A stretch of DNA of 64,000 nucleotides from Tranzscheliella williamsii (GCA_023212725.1 JALBYF010000044.1:62001-126000), one strand, 5' to 3'. Counted from the stretch's first letter, positions 1 to 9,892 are shown. The notes: generated by a model not told the origin, from the letters alone. Made by a program: numbers and translations.

Positions 1-2345
1 GATTGATACAAATCATCAGCGAAGAGGGAAGTCAGCGACGAGTTCGGCTGCGATGGTCCATTTGCATTTGGAGCGGGCGCTCGAATAGGGACAGAACTAA
101 GCGCCAAGGCTAGCGCAGATGCAAGGGCAGGGTCTTCGGTGGAGGCAAGCTGCGCCTCCGTACAGCTCTGCGGCAGGGCCTGGGAGAAGCTATCGACGCT
201 TCTACGATGATCCTGTTGAGAGCCCAACTGGAACGAGCTGCGTCTTGATGACGCGAGATTATCCGTAGAGCTCTGAAAGGCGGATCCTTCATCTGAGAGA
301 TGCATATCGCCTGGAGTGTGTGAGCCTGTCAAAGGGGAGCTAGCTTGTTCGGGAACCTGTAGAGGGTCGATGGTCCCGCCCATACCGTCACTCAACGCTC
401 TCCTGCCAGTAGAAGAACCTTTCTGTTTCCCGGCCTTTTCCTTTGCGAAAGTCTTCTTGAATATGTTCCCAAACTTTCCTTTCTTATCTCTCGTACCGGA
501 CTTTTCGTCGACGAGTCGGAGAGGGAGTTGTGGGGACTCGTGGTCCAGAGCGTAAAGTAGTATCTTGCGGAGTGCCTCGAGATTCCACATTCTTACGGTG
601 CCACTTCCACCAGGAGGAACAGCACGGCCTGGGCCGCCGCCGGCGGTGGAACCAAAGTTGGCAGCCGCGACACCTTCAGAGGTGTCGGTCTTGAAGAGGC
701 CCTGGCCTGAGCTTGAGGAGGTCGAGGCCATCGATCCAGAAGAGGCAACATTCTCGAGGATGGAGCCTGCATGCGCACTGAGCTGCATTAGAGTGGACGC
801 CAAAATGCTGTTGCGAGCAGTTGTGGGGCTAGTGAGGGCCAAAAAGATCCCTGACGTGTGCTTTTCCGCTTTGGGGCTGCTGAAGGGGCTCAAGCTGGAA
901 GGCTGCTCTTTGGAGGCGAGAGCGCACATTTGGTAGACGCCGAATCCCGTCCAGATAGGAACGCAGCGCAGGTCCTCGTTCCATTTGTGCTCCGGCGCGG
1001 CTGCCTGCCCAGGCTGTTTACCTCTGGACTGTTCGTCGGGCTTCGATTTTCTCCGCCGCTGGAAGGCGAACAGGCCTTCCGACGTACCTATTAAAAGGAT
1101 CTGTCGCGGAGCCATGTCAGTGGTGCTCAACTTGAGCCTCGCCTCAGTCTGAAGTGACGGAGAAGGTAACTCGATCAGGAGGGAGCACAAAGGCTGAGAG
1201 TCGAGGTGTGGAAGAAAGCGTGATCCGTGGTGGTGTATGTGGAGCGGCGGGAGGTCAGAGGGGTCGAGCCAATCATCCTGCGTTTCGGCCGCTGGACCGG
1301 TATGGTCATCGTCGCTGAGAGCATCAGGATCATTGATCCAAGCTCCCCAGCTCTTCTTTCGGCTGGGCGGAGTTGGCAGTGGAACGCCAGCATCGCCAGG
1401 GATTGGACCGCCAGCAGACGTTGCTGCTACAGCGGCGGCATCCATTCGAGCGTAATGACGCTCCATTGCCCTCTTTTCAAGCCAGCCTCTCCAGCGTGGA
1501 AAGCGAGAGCCGAAGGGGCCTGCGGAGGGCGTGAATTCGCCTGTAGGTGGCAATAGGGAGGGGTCATTTGACATGGCCGCTTCTTCTTGTAGGGCCAGAT
1601 GCCTGTTGAAAGATTCTGAGAATGGCGAGCTTTGATTGACCATGTCCAATGCAGGAGGAGTGGGTGGAAAGTTGTGGACGTGATAACTGGGAGGCAGGAG
1701 ATCCATGCTCGGCGTGCTGGGCGAAGAAGTTCTATTAGCAGATAAGTCGTATTCAGGGTACATGTCGGACGCACTCCCTGTGAGCTGAGAGACTCGGAAG
1801 GCTGGAGACAATAGCCTGTCTGATTCAGGAGGTTTGGGGCTGGCTTGGCTGGCATCCGTGACGAGCATGTGCAGATCGCCCACAGAGGATGATTGGCGAA
1901 ATGGCTTGGGTTGCAATGAAGCATGCTGGATGCTAGGAGTAGCTGTGCTGTCCGAGGTCCTCACCATACCTGGAACTACGGGTAGGATAGAGGGACCGAC
2001 AGCACGAAGAAAAGGCTGTTGAGTCTCTCCATCATGGAGGAAGGACTGCTGAGTCTCTGCATCACGGAGAGAGGGCTGCTGATCATGGGGCTGAGAGTGC
2101 GCATTGAGATGATAAGACACATCGTCCGAGAAGGCACGAGTCATGGATTGGCCAGCAGTGGCAAATGCGTCGTAGCTCAGATTGGATGTGGCGAGATGCG
2201 AAGTAGAAGGTGCCGAGCCTGCCTGGTTGGTTTCGGCATCTTGGTTGTGATGTGGAGATGTCGCATCCGGTCTGAGCGTAGATGTGCTGGAGGTTGAGGC
2301 AGCAGTAGATAGCGTCGAAGCTTCCCTCTCAAGAGTCGAAGGCAT
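1..2345 (-). CDS. CNH-domain protein, serine-rich N-terminus (partial, cut by window edge)
   Basis: An open frame runs without a stop from an ATG at 2345 to base 1, giving at least 781 codons; the C-terminus lies outside the window. An in-frame stop precedes the ATG by a few codons. Residues 1 to about 380 are low-complexity, rich in Ser, Thr, Pro and Gln, with a short tandem repeat (GETQQ/AETQQ units) near residues 90-115 and a Trp-rich patch (WRGWLEKRAMERHYAR) near 280. From about residue 400 the sequence resembles a citron-homology (CNH) domain: ILLIGTSEGLFAF, then GVYQMCAL, FLALTS and VRMWNLEALRKILLY near 584. Such domains in fungi occur in Rho GEFs of the Rom2 type and in vacuolar tethering proteins, where they bind small GTPases. 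No DH or PH domain is visible in the part present, so the subfamily is open. The domain assignment is by motif only. Confidence 0.65.
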   Translation of the reverse strand, partial: MPSTLEREASTLSTAASTSSTSTLRPDATSPHHNQDAETNQAGSAPSTSHLATSNLSYDAFATAGQSMTRAFSDDVSYHLNAHSQPHDQQPSLRDAETQQSFLHDGETQQPFLRAVGPSILPVVPGMVRTSDSTATPSIQHASLQPKPFRQSSSVGDLHMLVTDASQASPKPPESDRLLSPAFRVSQLTGSASDMYPEYDLSANRTSSPSTPSMDLLPPSYHVHNFPPTPPALDMVNQSSPFSESFNRHLALQEEAAMSNDPSLLPPTGEFTPSAGPFGSRFPRWRGWLEKRAMERHYARMDAAAVAATSAGGPIPGDAGVPLPTPPSRKKSWGAWINDPDALSDDDHTGPAAETQDDWLDPSDLPPLHIHHHGSRFLPHLDSQPLCSLLIELPSPSLQTEARLKLSTTDMAPRQILLIGTSEGLFAFQRRRKSKPDEQSRGKQPGQAAAPEHKWNEDLRCVPIWTGFGVYQMCALASKEQPSSLSPFSSPKAEKHTSGIFLALTSPTTARNSILASTLMQLSAHAGSILENVASSGSMASTSSSSGQGLFKTDTSEGVAAANFGSTAGGGPGRAVPPGGSGTVRMWNLEALRKILLYALDHESPQLPLRLVDEKSGTRDKKGKFGNIFKKTFAKEKAGKQKGSSTGRRALSDGMGGTIDPLQVPEQASSPLTGSHTPGDMHLSDEGSAFQSSTDNLASSRRSSFQLGSQQDHRRSVDSFSQALPQSCTEAQLASTEDPALASALALALSSVPIRAPAPNANGPSQPNSSLTSLFADDLYQ

Positions 2346-3052
2346 AGATGCAGCCGCAAGACACCGTCGCTAGACCAGCAGATTGCAGAACACACAGTCG
2401 AAGGCGGTTACGAGCATGCCTTTCAGTGTGGCCAAAGCTGGTCCGAAAGCGCGATGTAACTGTAGAAGTAGGGCAGGTAGAGAGTCGTGAAAGCTGCGAG
2501 AGCAGTATTCCTCGATTGGCTTGCTGGGAGTTTCAAGGGGCGGACACGGTTCAGACGGCGATATGACCAAGATGAGGAGAAGAGGATCGGGGGAAGAAGG
2601 CGCAGCAAGCAGCAAGCACCGACCAAGCCTTGGCTCGTGAATAATAGCCTGAATCTATGCGCAATTCAGCATACACATTATATTGCAGTCAACGACTCGC
2701 AGTCACCAGTCTCACACCTGCTTTTACTACTCGACCGTAACCTGTGACTTGCGACTTGTGACACGGCTCAACCCTGCCCTTTCTGCCAGAAACTGTCATC
2801 CTCACCAACAAACCGACGTCTGTGCCTACCAACCAGTTGGGAGCAACGTGTTGCGCAATTTCTCACATGGTGGGTTTGACTGAAGACACGGCCCGTTCGG
2901 ATGCAGGCTCGAATGGATGCAGAAGCATGGCCGTGAAAGAATGGCTACAAGTACAGTCGTGCATGTTCGCCATGTGATGGCGATACAAGAACGGATTGTC
3001 ACCTCTGGCAGTCCCACTATGGCAGAGGTAGATGTGGGCGGAGACGCCACGA
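2346..3052. other. Intergenic, upstream of the CNH gene and downstream of NAA10
   Basis: About 700 bases between the CNH gene start and the NAA10 stop. It should hold the CNH gene promoter and leader and the NAA10 3' end. No gene or RNA was recognised. Confidence 0.5.
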
Positions 3053-3711
3053 TCAGAAATTGAGCCGCATATGGAGAGCATCTTCTCCGTCGGCGTAGTA
3101 GCCCTTCTCGACTCCGTGCACCTCGAAGCCCAATGTATCCCTGTAAAGCCCGATGGCAGCTCGGTTCGTTTGGCGTACGTGCAGAGACACAAATTTGGCA
3201 CCAAACACATCTCGCATCGCCTCCTCTGTGCAATGGGGTACGGATGAATGGATAGTTCACGATCATCAGCGCCAACACCATCTATACTGTGTCTGTCAAA
3301 TGGAGACAGGATGCTCGACCACCCTACTTACGACTTTGTTTCATCAGCTTGTTGGCAAGGCCAAGTCTTCGATAGGTTCGTAGGACACTGATACTGGTGA
3401 CATGGCCATGTGGGATGCCATCGGAAGGCTCTTCCTCCATCTTGCCCAGGATGTAGCCGACGATGCGCCCCTTCTCATCTTCGGCTACGTAGGAGAGCTG
3501 CGGCCAAGTCAACGCATGGTACAAGTAGTATCGCAGCGTGTAGTTCTCCGGCAGATTGTGCAGATTGCAACTCTGCATGCCGAGCAGGTCATCGATCTAC
3601 AGGGTGAGAGTATTCGCAAACAACCGTCCTGATGGTCAGCTTCCTCTGTTGTCTAGGACTGCGGTTAGCAGTATCTCTTGCTTTGCTCACCGTGGCCTCC
3701 CGAATGTTCAT
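3053..3711 (-). CDS. NAA10: N-alpha-acetyltransferase NAA10 (Ard1), catalytic subunit of NatA
   Basis: Three exons on the minus strand: 3711-3691, 3596-3332 and 3225-3053, joined by GT-AG introns (donors gtgagc and gtaagt; acceptors ctgtag and gcacag). The product is 152 aa. It starts [20 protein letters not shown] and continues [19 protein letters not shown], the classic Ard1 N-terminus. The GNAT acetyl-CoA motif is seen as [11 protein letters not shown], and the end reads [16 protein letters not shown]. NatA acetylates Ser, Ala, Thr, Gly and Cys N-termini exposed after Met removal, co-translationally, together with NAA15. The long acidic tail of yeast and human Naa10 is absent: the frame stops right after the GNAT fold. 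Family assignment is secure; exon borders come from splice sites plus continuity of the conserved protein. Confidence 0.93.
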
Positions 3712-4122
3712 CGTTGCTGTGTAGATGCCGCCTTGGCCACATCAATGATGGTGTCACTGGTTGCCGGCAAGGGTCCAGGATGGTCCTACACGGCTCTCTT
3801 CAGATCGGCGGTTCGCAAAGTGCGCGTCCCGCTAGCCCACACTTTCTTATCGCGCGATAGAAGCGTTGATCGGCTTTCGATCTGCTCCACGTGCCACAAA
3901 GCGAACGCTAGGTGGGCTCTACTTTTGCAAATTATAATAACTTAACAAAGCACAAAACTCATGGTGACCAGTGAGTGTATACCTCGTCCCTTCTATCCGC
4001 CCTCTGCCTTCCCACGCTGCAACCGTCGGCACCAGGCCAGCACGGCTGTCAGTGGCCTTGCCTTGCCAGCTTGACCAACCACTGACTCGCACTAGCATTG
4101 CTACTGAAGGAAAGGAGAGAAG
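3712..4122. other. Intergenic between NAA10 start and the NTPase gene 3' end
   Basis: About 410 bases that must hold the NAA10 promoter and the 3' end of the NTPase gene. AT-rich around 3925-3960. Nothing else recognised. Confidence 0.5.
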
Positions 4123-7100
4123 TCATCGCCATGGAAATACATACTCCGCACCATTGAGTGCGGCCAGGGTGGGTGGGTCGTTTTTCTTGAGGAACTTTTC
4201 CATCGACGCGTCGGCGGGAATGGCGCCCAGCAGCGCCAACAGACTCTGTCGACCTCGCGGATCCAGATGCGCCAGTAATGGAATCGTAGCAGGGTTCAGA
4301 CCTGACAGATAGACGGCATGCCGCTGCTGTTTCGGCCCGGAGCTGGCAGCGCCCTCTGCGGATTCCGACCGTCGAGACCAGAGACGCGCTTGCTTGCCCC
4401 GTAGATTGAAGACGATCCATAGATGTGCTGGTCGTGAAATGTTCTTACCCGCTTCCAGCACGCCCGCTGCCTTGTACTCTTCCCATGTGAGTTTTTTGCG
4501 AGCAGCGGTGGCTGCACGCTTTTGCGAACCAAGCCCCGGAGTATCGGTAGTATCTGTCTTGCTTTTTCCCAGCATGTTGAAACCACGTACATTTTTGGTC
4601 TGCACGAGAACATATGACAGCTCATCTGTCTGGAACTCGCTGTCCAGCAAGTTGGAGCTTCGGGGCCGGGGAATACGGTGCACCGGGATCAGGATGTCCC
4701 AATCCGCTTGATTAGAGATGCCGACCCAGGCGCACTGTCGTACCCAGCCTTCAGCGAGGATTTCGCGGGGGATGGGCTGACCACCGTTAAACTGTCGGTC
4801 AAGGCGGGCAAAATGTGTGAAGTTTACGAAATTTTCCTCCAGCCATGCCTTCGTTTCGACGTCTGGCTGTGAACCGGGAATATCCGCGGTTTCTACGGCC
4901 TTCGCTTTGCCAGATTCTGCCTTCGTTTTTTTGGCCGCCGCGATAGGCGCAGGGGGTTCTGGCTCGGAATCCCGACCCGATTCCGGTTGCGAACCGGTAG
5001 AGTCGCTGGATGGTGCCGCCAAATTGAGCAGAGCATCCAAAAGATGCCAGACTGCTAAAGGCTGGATGATAGGCGCACGTTCATGGTAGCGAGCCTCCAG
5101 GCGCTCCCTGCTTTGAGTTATATGCTTTTGAGCTTCGGTGTCCTTGCTGAGGAGTTTTGGAAACAGTCTCAGAGCATGGCCCAGGTCCGAAGCCAGACTT
5201 AAAAGAATCCGAACTACTTCCTCGCCATTCTCGCCTACAGCGATATAAGAGTTGAGCAAACAATACTGCAACTGGCGTAGGCACGAAGACCATCGATCTA
5301 ATGGATCAAGGCGGAGGAGGTACGCAGCTGCCGCGCTGCACACAGGTTCCGAAGGAGTCCAAGTTTCCACAGTGCCGCCATTCGTGCCGACGTATCCTAC
5401 ACGGCGTAGATGATACGCAACTAGGCTATCGCGAAATGCGGCCGCATCTGCAATGCCTTGCGATCCGTTGATCGTCAATGGGATGCGCTGACCGATCAGA
5501 GCCACCATCTGATGAAGCTGTTTGTTCGCAGAAGAGTGGTCCGGCCAACCGTAGGGGGCAAAAAGGAGCTTCAGACCTACCCTCCGCAAAGAAGCTCCGC
5601 CGAAAGACGCAGATCCCTCTTCAGTCATGACGTTCTCTGACCAAAGCGGTCTGCCATACTTGCGGGCAAGCTCTTCTAGACCTCGGAAGGTGATACATCG
5701 TCGGTTGCTTTGTGATAAAAACATCTGGACGTCCCGACGCTCGTTGTGCATTGGCAGGTCGACAAAAGGAGATACGAGCTCGTAATCGTCTCGTGTAAAC
5801 CGTTGCGAAGCTTCAATTGCCTCCGAACCAGACAATTTGGTGATACTTGAGTGTGTGTCGATCAATACGATCCACTGACCGCTAGGTTTTAGGTGCGACC
5901 AGATACGCCTTAGAGCTGCAAGGCGATTCTTTCCAAGGGCGTTGCACTCATCCAGCGCCAGGAAGAACAATGGACAAGCTCGTCCTTGCATAATGTTATG
6001 TTGGTCCACATCCGGCATCGGTAGGACAGCTTCCAAGGCTGTAAAGTAAGAACCCAAATGAGCGGCAAAGAAAAAAGCATTCGTGACTTTTCCGGCTGAC
6101 ACATCACGGTCTTGATCGTAAGATTCCTTGCGTCTTTGCCAGTAATCGCTGTAAGTTTGCAAAGTGCCGAGCTTGCGGCATACCTCCTGATTGCTCGTCT
6201 CCTCGATTGACAACGGACGACCGTTGTGAGCCAGTGAAACCGACTGGATGTACAGAGTTTGGATGAAACTTGCGCGCGGGCTATCTTCGTATTTGCGGCT
6301 GGACCTCGTATGCTGCATACCATCGTGGGTCCGGTGAAATATGGCACGCACGAGGGCTGGGTTTGTGGTTTGAGGAAGAGTATGGTTGATTGCATTGTAT
6401 GCATCGACCAATCGGCGCATGGTAATTGCGACAGCGGCGAGAAAACAGGCCGTGTTGCGGACAGTGTCGAAGTCGTCATCATGATCAACATCAGCTTCAA
6501 AGGGGCGAAGAAAGGAACGAATGGTTAGGTCTGCCGGTGGAGCGGACACCACCGACGCAATGCCAGAATCGCTTCGCCGTACGCAGACTAAAATGCCCAA
6601 AGCATGCTTGGCCAGTTCGTGAGCAAGCTTTGACTTGCCAAAGCCGGATGATTGCACCATGCCAAAGACCCTGGCATAGTGGCGTCCCGGGTCAAACTTC
6701 GCTTCTACATTTAGAATGTAGTGCAGGATGTTGCCCACACCCGGGCCGGTGAATTCCCGCTCGAAAGCATGGCGAACCGGCTCGGAGCTAGACGTGATGC
6801 GATCCGTTGTGGTTATAGCGGCCGCAGTAGTTGACAGACCAGCAAGGACATGCTGAATTATCTGCATGCCAGAAGCTGTAGGATGTTTCTTGTAGTATGC
6901 GACGGCTCGTGCCAAGAAGTCAGGTTGGTATAAGTCTTGTTGAAACCGGTACTGCTCGGCATGCATGTCATAGTCAAAGTGCCTATCAAGCCATTGAGGA
7001 AAGTTGGGCTCTTCCCGCAAGCTCACAAGAGCATCCATCAATCGGATGGTAGCGTATCCAAGTGTATGTACAACGATGCTAGTTTCAGGGTTCTTGCCAC

Positions 7101-7299
7101 TTTTGATGAGGGTTTCGATATCTGCCCTGAGCCCATTAATATTTGTACGGTGGAGCTGCGCGTTCGGACATCGATCCAACCATGCTTCTAGATCCAGCGA
7201 TTGCTGCCGCGACGGGGAAACATGCTGGAAGGCGGCAGTGTCGATGGCAGCCGATGTTGATGCATGGGGGGGGGGGGTGGCCATTGGCTCTGAATCCAT
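4123..7299 (-). CDS. Large P-loop NTPase with C-terminal PD-(D/E)XK-like nuclease domain
   Basis: Intronless, 1058 aa from the first in-frame ATG at 7299; the frame is open to 7428 but without another ATG. Residues 1-190 have no recognised domain. A Walker A-like loop lies at 213-223 (GMVQSSGFGKS) and a Walker B-like strand at 445-451 (FFLALDE), followed by a hydrophobic strand ending in Asp (IVLID, 477-481) and a GRPLW motif near 549-553. A charged, Pro/Ser-rich linker (about 770-815) leads to a C-terminal domain with WDILIPV at 867-873 and YVLVQTKN at 896-903: Asp, then Gln-x-Lys on a beta strand, as in restriction-endonuclease-like folds. NTPase plus REase is the architecture known from Crinkler-type proteins and related fungal families of unknown role. 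No Crinkler N-terminal header (LFLAK type) is visible. A role in genome conflict, RNA/DNA processing or effector action is inference. A 12-base C tract sits in codons 8-12. Confidence 0.6.
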   Translation of the reverse strand: MDSEPMATPPPHASTSAAIDTAAFQHVSPSRQQSLDLEAWLDRCPNAQLHRTNINGLRADIETLIKSGKNPETSIVVHTLGYATIRLMDALVSLREEPNFPQWLDRHFDYDMHAEQYRFQQDLYQPDFLARAVAYYKKHPTASGMQIIQHVLAGLSTTAAAITTTDRITSSSEPVRHAFEREFTGPGVGNILHYILNVEAKFDPGRHYARVFGMVQSSGFGKSKLAHELAKHALGILVCVRRSDSGIASVVSAPPADLTIRSFLRPFEADVDHDDDFDTVRNTACFLAAVAITMRRLVDAYNAINHTLPQTTNPALVRAIFHRTHDGMQHTRSSRKYEDSPRASFIQTLYIQSVSLAHNGRPLSIEETSNQEVCRKLGTLQTYSDYWQRRKESYDQDRDVSAGKVTNAFFFAAHLGSYFTALEAVLPMPDVDQHNIMQGRACPLFFLALDECNALGKNRLAALRRIWSHLKPSGQWIVLIDTHSSITKLSGSEAIEASQRFTRDDYELVSPFVDLPMHNERRDVQMFLSQSNRRCITFRGLEELARKYGRPLWSENVMTEEGSASFGGASLRRVGLKLLFAPYGWPDHSSANKQLHQMVALIGQRIPLTINGSQGIADAAAFRDSLVAYHLRRVGYVGTNGGTVETWTPSEPVCSAAAAYLLRLDPLDRWSSCLRQLQYCLLNSYIAVGENGEEVVRILLSLASDLGHALRLFPKLLSKDTEAQKHITQSRERLEARYHERAPIIQPLAVWHLLDALLNLAAPSSDSTGSQPESGRDSEPEPPAPIAAAKKTKAESGKAKAVETADIPGSQPDVETKAWLEENFVNFTHFARLDRQFNGGQPIPREILAEGWVRQCAWVGISNQADWDILIPVHRIPRPRSSNLLDSEFQTDELSYVLVQTKNVRGFNMLGKSKTDTTDTPGLGSQKRAATAARKKLTWEEYKAAGVLEAGKNISRPAHLWIVFNLRGKQARLWSRRSESAEGAASSGPKQQRHAVYLSGLNPATIPLLAHLDPRGRQSLLALLGAIPADASMEKFLKKNDPPTLAALNGAEYVFPWR
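7266..7277. repeat. G12 homopolymer inside the NTPase coding region
   Basis: Twelve consecutive G on the plus strand, read as Pro-Pro-Pro on the coding strand just after the second in-frame Met. Any change not divisible by three would shift the frame of almost the whole protein, because the next downstream in-frame Met is about residue 88. Confidence 0.9.
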
Positions 7300-8137
7300 G
7301 GTGATGAGGTGGCCACTTGCGTGTAGAGATGACAAGTGATGGACCGTGGAAAAGCAAGTATGAATAGGTGCGCCAGGCCAACCTCCATGTTTTCTAATAG
7401 CTACTTTGTGACTGCTGAACGAACGCACGCATCTGGCCGGATCGCTAATCGGGAATTCGGGTCGTATTAGTGAGTTTGCGAGGTCGTTGATTCATTGCCC
7501 TTTCCCTTATTATTTATAGAACGGGCAATGTTACAGCCACGCCCACTTTCGTTGTCCCTACACCCTTTTTCCCGATTTGCGCAATCAGCTCCAATTGTGT
7601 CATTGACCTAAGTCCTGCGCTGCAACTGACCTTCCAAATTTCACAACAGAAGCTAAGAAACGTACGAGGGGAAATGAAGGGCGATTACGCACGGTCACGC
7701 AGCGAACTGCCAAACGCGAATACAACGTTGCCATCCGTCCGTTTGTTGGACTCGAAATACGTAGTGCACCAACCCCTGGAAGCCAAGCTGCGGGCAACAT
7801 ATTCGCCCACTCACGACACCTTTGTTCTGCATCCTCCCATCACCTCTTTCTCTTTCATCGACCTCTCATCCCGTACTCGACAGAGACTCTGCCGGTTCAG
7901 CACACTTGTGCTTCAGTCAAGCTCGCTGCGCGACATTCCGTCCAGGTCTCTTCAACTGGCCAGCCCTCCTAGGCACAGCTGCTCTTCCGGCCTATCCAGG
8001 TTGGCTTCTAGTCTGTCTAGCAGTCTCACACTCGGAAGGCAAGTCGGCCCAGACTTGGATTTTGTGTGTATTCTTGCCGCCCCATATCACTTTTTAGCAT
8101 CCCCTGCCATTCTTTCCGACGGTTCAGTCTGAAACGA
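7300..8137. promoter_or_regulatory. Divergent intergenic region, NTPase gene / SEC14
   Basis: About 840 bases between the two starts. The SEC14-proximal half (7820-8135) is pyrimidine-rich with CTCTTTCTCTTTC-type tracts, as in fungal leaders. No core element can be assigned with certainty. Confidence 0.4.
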
Positions 8138-9319
8138 ATGTTTCGAAAACACGACAAGGAAGCCTTAAAGGGAAGCAGCAAGAAGGAATCCAAGAAGTTG
8201 GCCAAGATGGACAGCGCAGCTAAGAGCGGACGGCCCGGCAGCCTAGATGCTTCGCAACAGGAGACGCTCGACCACTTCCGTGCTAAGATTCAGGAAGAGG
8301 GCCTCTTCAACCCCGAGCGACACGATGATGCCTACCTCTGCCGGTTTCTGCGTGCCCGCAAGTGGGACGTGCCGGCAACAGAAGCTATGTTCACCGAGGC
8401 CGAGAAGTGGAGGAAAGACTTCCAGGTAGAGCAGCTCTACCACTCGTTCGAGTACCCTGAGAAGGAGAAGGTGGACCAGTACTACCCGCAGTACTATCAC
8501 AAAACCGACAAGGACGGCCGTCCGATCTATATTGAACAGCTGGGCAACCTCGACCTCAAGGCGCTTTACAATGTGTACGTCTGACTAAAGTGCCACAGAG
8601 CAGCGTCTTTACCAGCCGACCGCGTATTGACACTCCTCTCCACCTTTTTTCCCCTCCATCTCTGCATTTGACTTTTTGGCTTGGTGCACATGCGCTGCAT
8701 GGTCGATGGATGTACTGCCCATCTGCTTGGCGGCCGACGCGGCTACAGGACTACGCCCGAGCGACAAATCCAGAAGCTCGTTGTGGAATACGAAAAGTTT
8801 CAGCGCGAGCGACTGCCGGTCTGCTCGGCTCACAAGGGTGAGCTGGTCGAGACGTCCTGCACCATCATGGACCTGAAGAACGTCGGTGTATCTCAGTTCT
8901 GGAAGGTGTCCACCTACGTCCAACAGGCCTCCAATATCGGTCAACACTACTACCCCGAGACGATGGGCAAGTTCTACATTATCAATGCGCCCTACATCTT
9001 CACCACGGTCTGGTCGGTGATCAAGGGCTGGCTCGACCCTGTCACTGTGGAAAAGATCAAGATTCTCGGTAGCGGATACAAGGATGAGCTTTTGAGGCAG
9101 ATCCCGGTGACGAACCTGCCGGAGAGCCTCGGCGGCGCCTGCAAGTGCGAAGGCGGATGCTCGCTGTCCGATGCAGGGCCCTGGAACACCGAAGAGGGGC
9201 GAAAGATCATCGAAAAGGTGCGCGATGAGGAGAGGCACAAACGACAGCTCCACGAAAAGGAAGGCTCTGGCGTCGTCGCCCCGGCCGCCGCCACCACCAA
9301 CGGCGCTGTCACCGCCTGA
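8138..9319 (+). CDS. SEC14: Sec14 phosphatidylinositol/phosphatidylcholine transfer protein
   Basis: Two exons, 8138-8574 and 8749-9319, with a 174-nt intron (gtacgt to ctacag); joining restores YNV-TTPERQIQ across the splice. The product is 335 aa. A CRAL-TRIO N-terminal helical region (LCRFLRARKWDV) is followed by the lipid-binding lobe: YPQYYHKTDKDGRPIYIEQL, then ETSCTIMDLKNVGVS, YYPETMGKFYIINAPYIF and LSDAGPW near the C-terminus, all close to yeast Sec14. It exchanges PI and PC between membranes and coordinates lipid metabolism with Golgi secretion. The ATG at 8138 was chosen; an in-frame ATG at 8066 would add 24 residues with no resemblance to the family, so it is probably leader. The lysine-rich first 30 residues are an extension relative to yeast. 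Confidence 0.94.
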
Positions 9320-9663
9320 TAGCCCTACCGTGTCGGCGCGCAGGCTGCGTGCCTCCTACCTGCCGCGCCCAGAATGCCTTTGTCCATATCCACACCAGCC
9401 GCTGCTCCGATTCCAGCTCGTTCTTGTTTGGTCTTTTGCTGTTTATTTTTCACGTGGTCTGGCTGCGATAGACTTCCATTGCGAAAGCAGAGCGGTTCCC
9501 CTGTGTCTGGTTGATCTGTGCTTCTCCAAAGGCCGCACGCTCTCGTCTGCTGCGTGATGGCGAAGCAGGCCTGTGTCCTCACTACTTCACCGTGAACTTG
9601 TCGGAAAGCAATTCAGCTGGATACAACGAATATAAAGGCAGTGAGGGGAGGCCGGTTATGTAA
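9320..9663. other. SEC14 3' flank and upstream of the tRNA gene
   Basis: About 340 bases downstream of SEC14 ending at the tRNA. The T-rich patch near 9420-9450 may belong to the SEC14 3' UTR. Nothing else seen. Confidence 0.4.
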
Positions 9664-9737
9664 GGCTCCATAGCTCAGTTGGTTAGAGCGTAGCACTGTT
9701 AATGCTGAGGTCGGCGGTTCGAGCCCGCCTGGGGTCG
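9664..9737 (+). tRNA. trnN-GUU: tRNA-Asn (anticodon GTT), intronless
   Basis: A 74-nt cloverleaf. The acceptor stem GGCTCCA pairs with TGGGGTC (two G-T wobbles). The D arm is GCTC-AGTTGGTTA-GAGC. The anticodon stem-loop TAGCA-CTGTTAA-TGCTG gives anticodon GTT, and the T arm is GGCGG-TTCGAGC-CCGCC. Internal A and B boxes (TAGCTCAGTTGG and GGTTCGAGCCC) are intact and a T run follows, so it should be a functional Pol III gene. Confidence 0.95.
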
Positions 9738-9745
9738 ACGTTCTC

Positions 9746-9755
9746 TTTTTTTTTT
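9746..9755 (+). terminator. Pol III terminator of tRNA-Asn
   Basis: Ten consecutive T nine bases after the tRNA 3' end on the sense strand, the usual RNA polymerase III stop signal. Confidence 0.9.
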
Positions 9756-9892
9756 GTAACAACACGCCAGGCGCTGATGTAAGCAAGTGCGCGTTGGCTT
9801 CAAACTCCACCTCGCGTTACTAGTGCTGGCGCTGGGGGTGATATGCAGGTTCTGTTCTGGCCACGACCACAGTAAGCGGAGCTGCAGATACC

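Noticed and set aside
1999..2085. Short tandem repeat that could have been taken for a CRISPR-like or minisatellite array
   Set aside because: It is an imperfect 30-base repeat in phase with the CNH-protein codons (GETQQ/AETQQ), so it is a protein repeat. There are no spacers.
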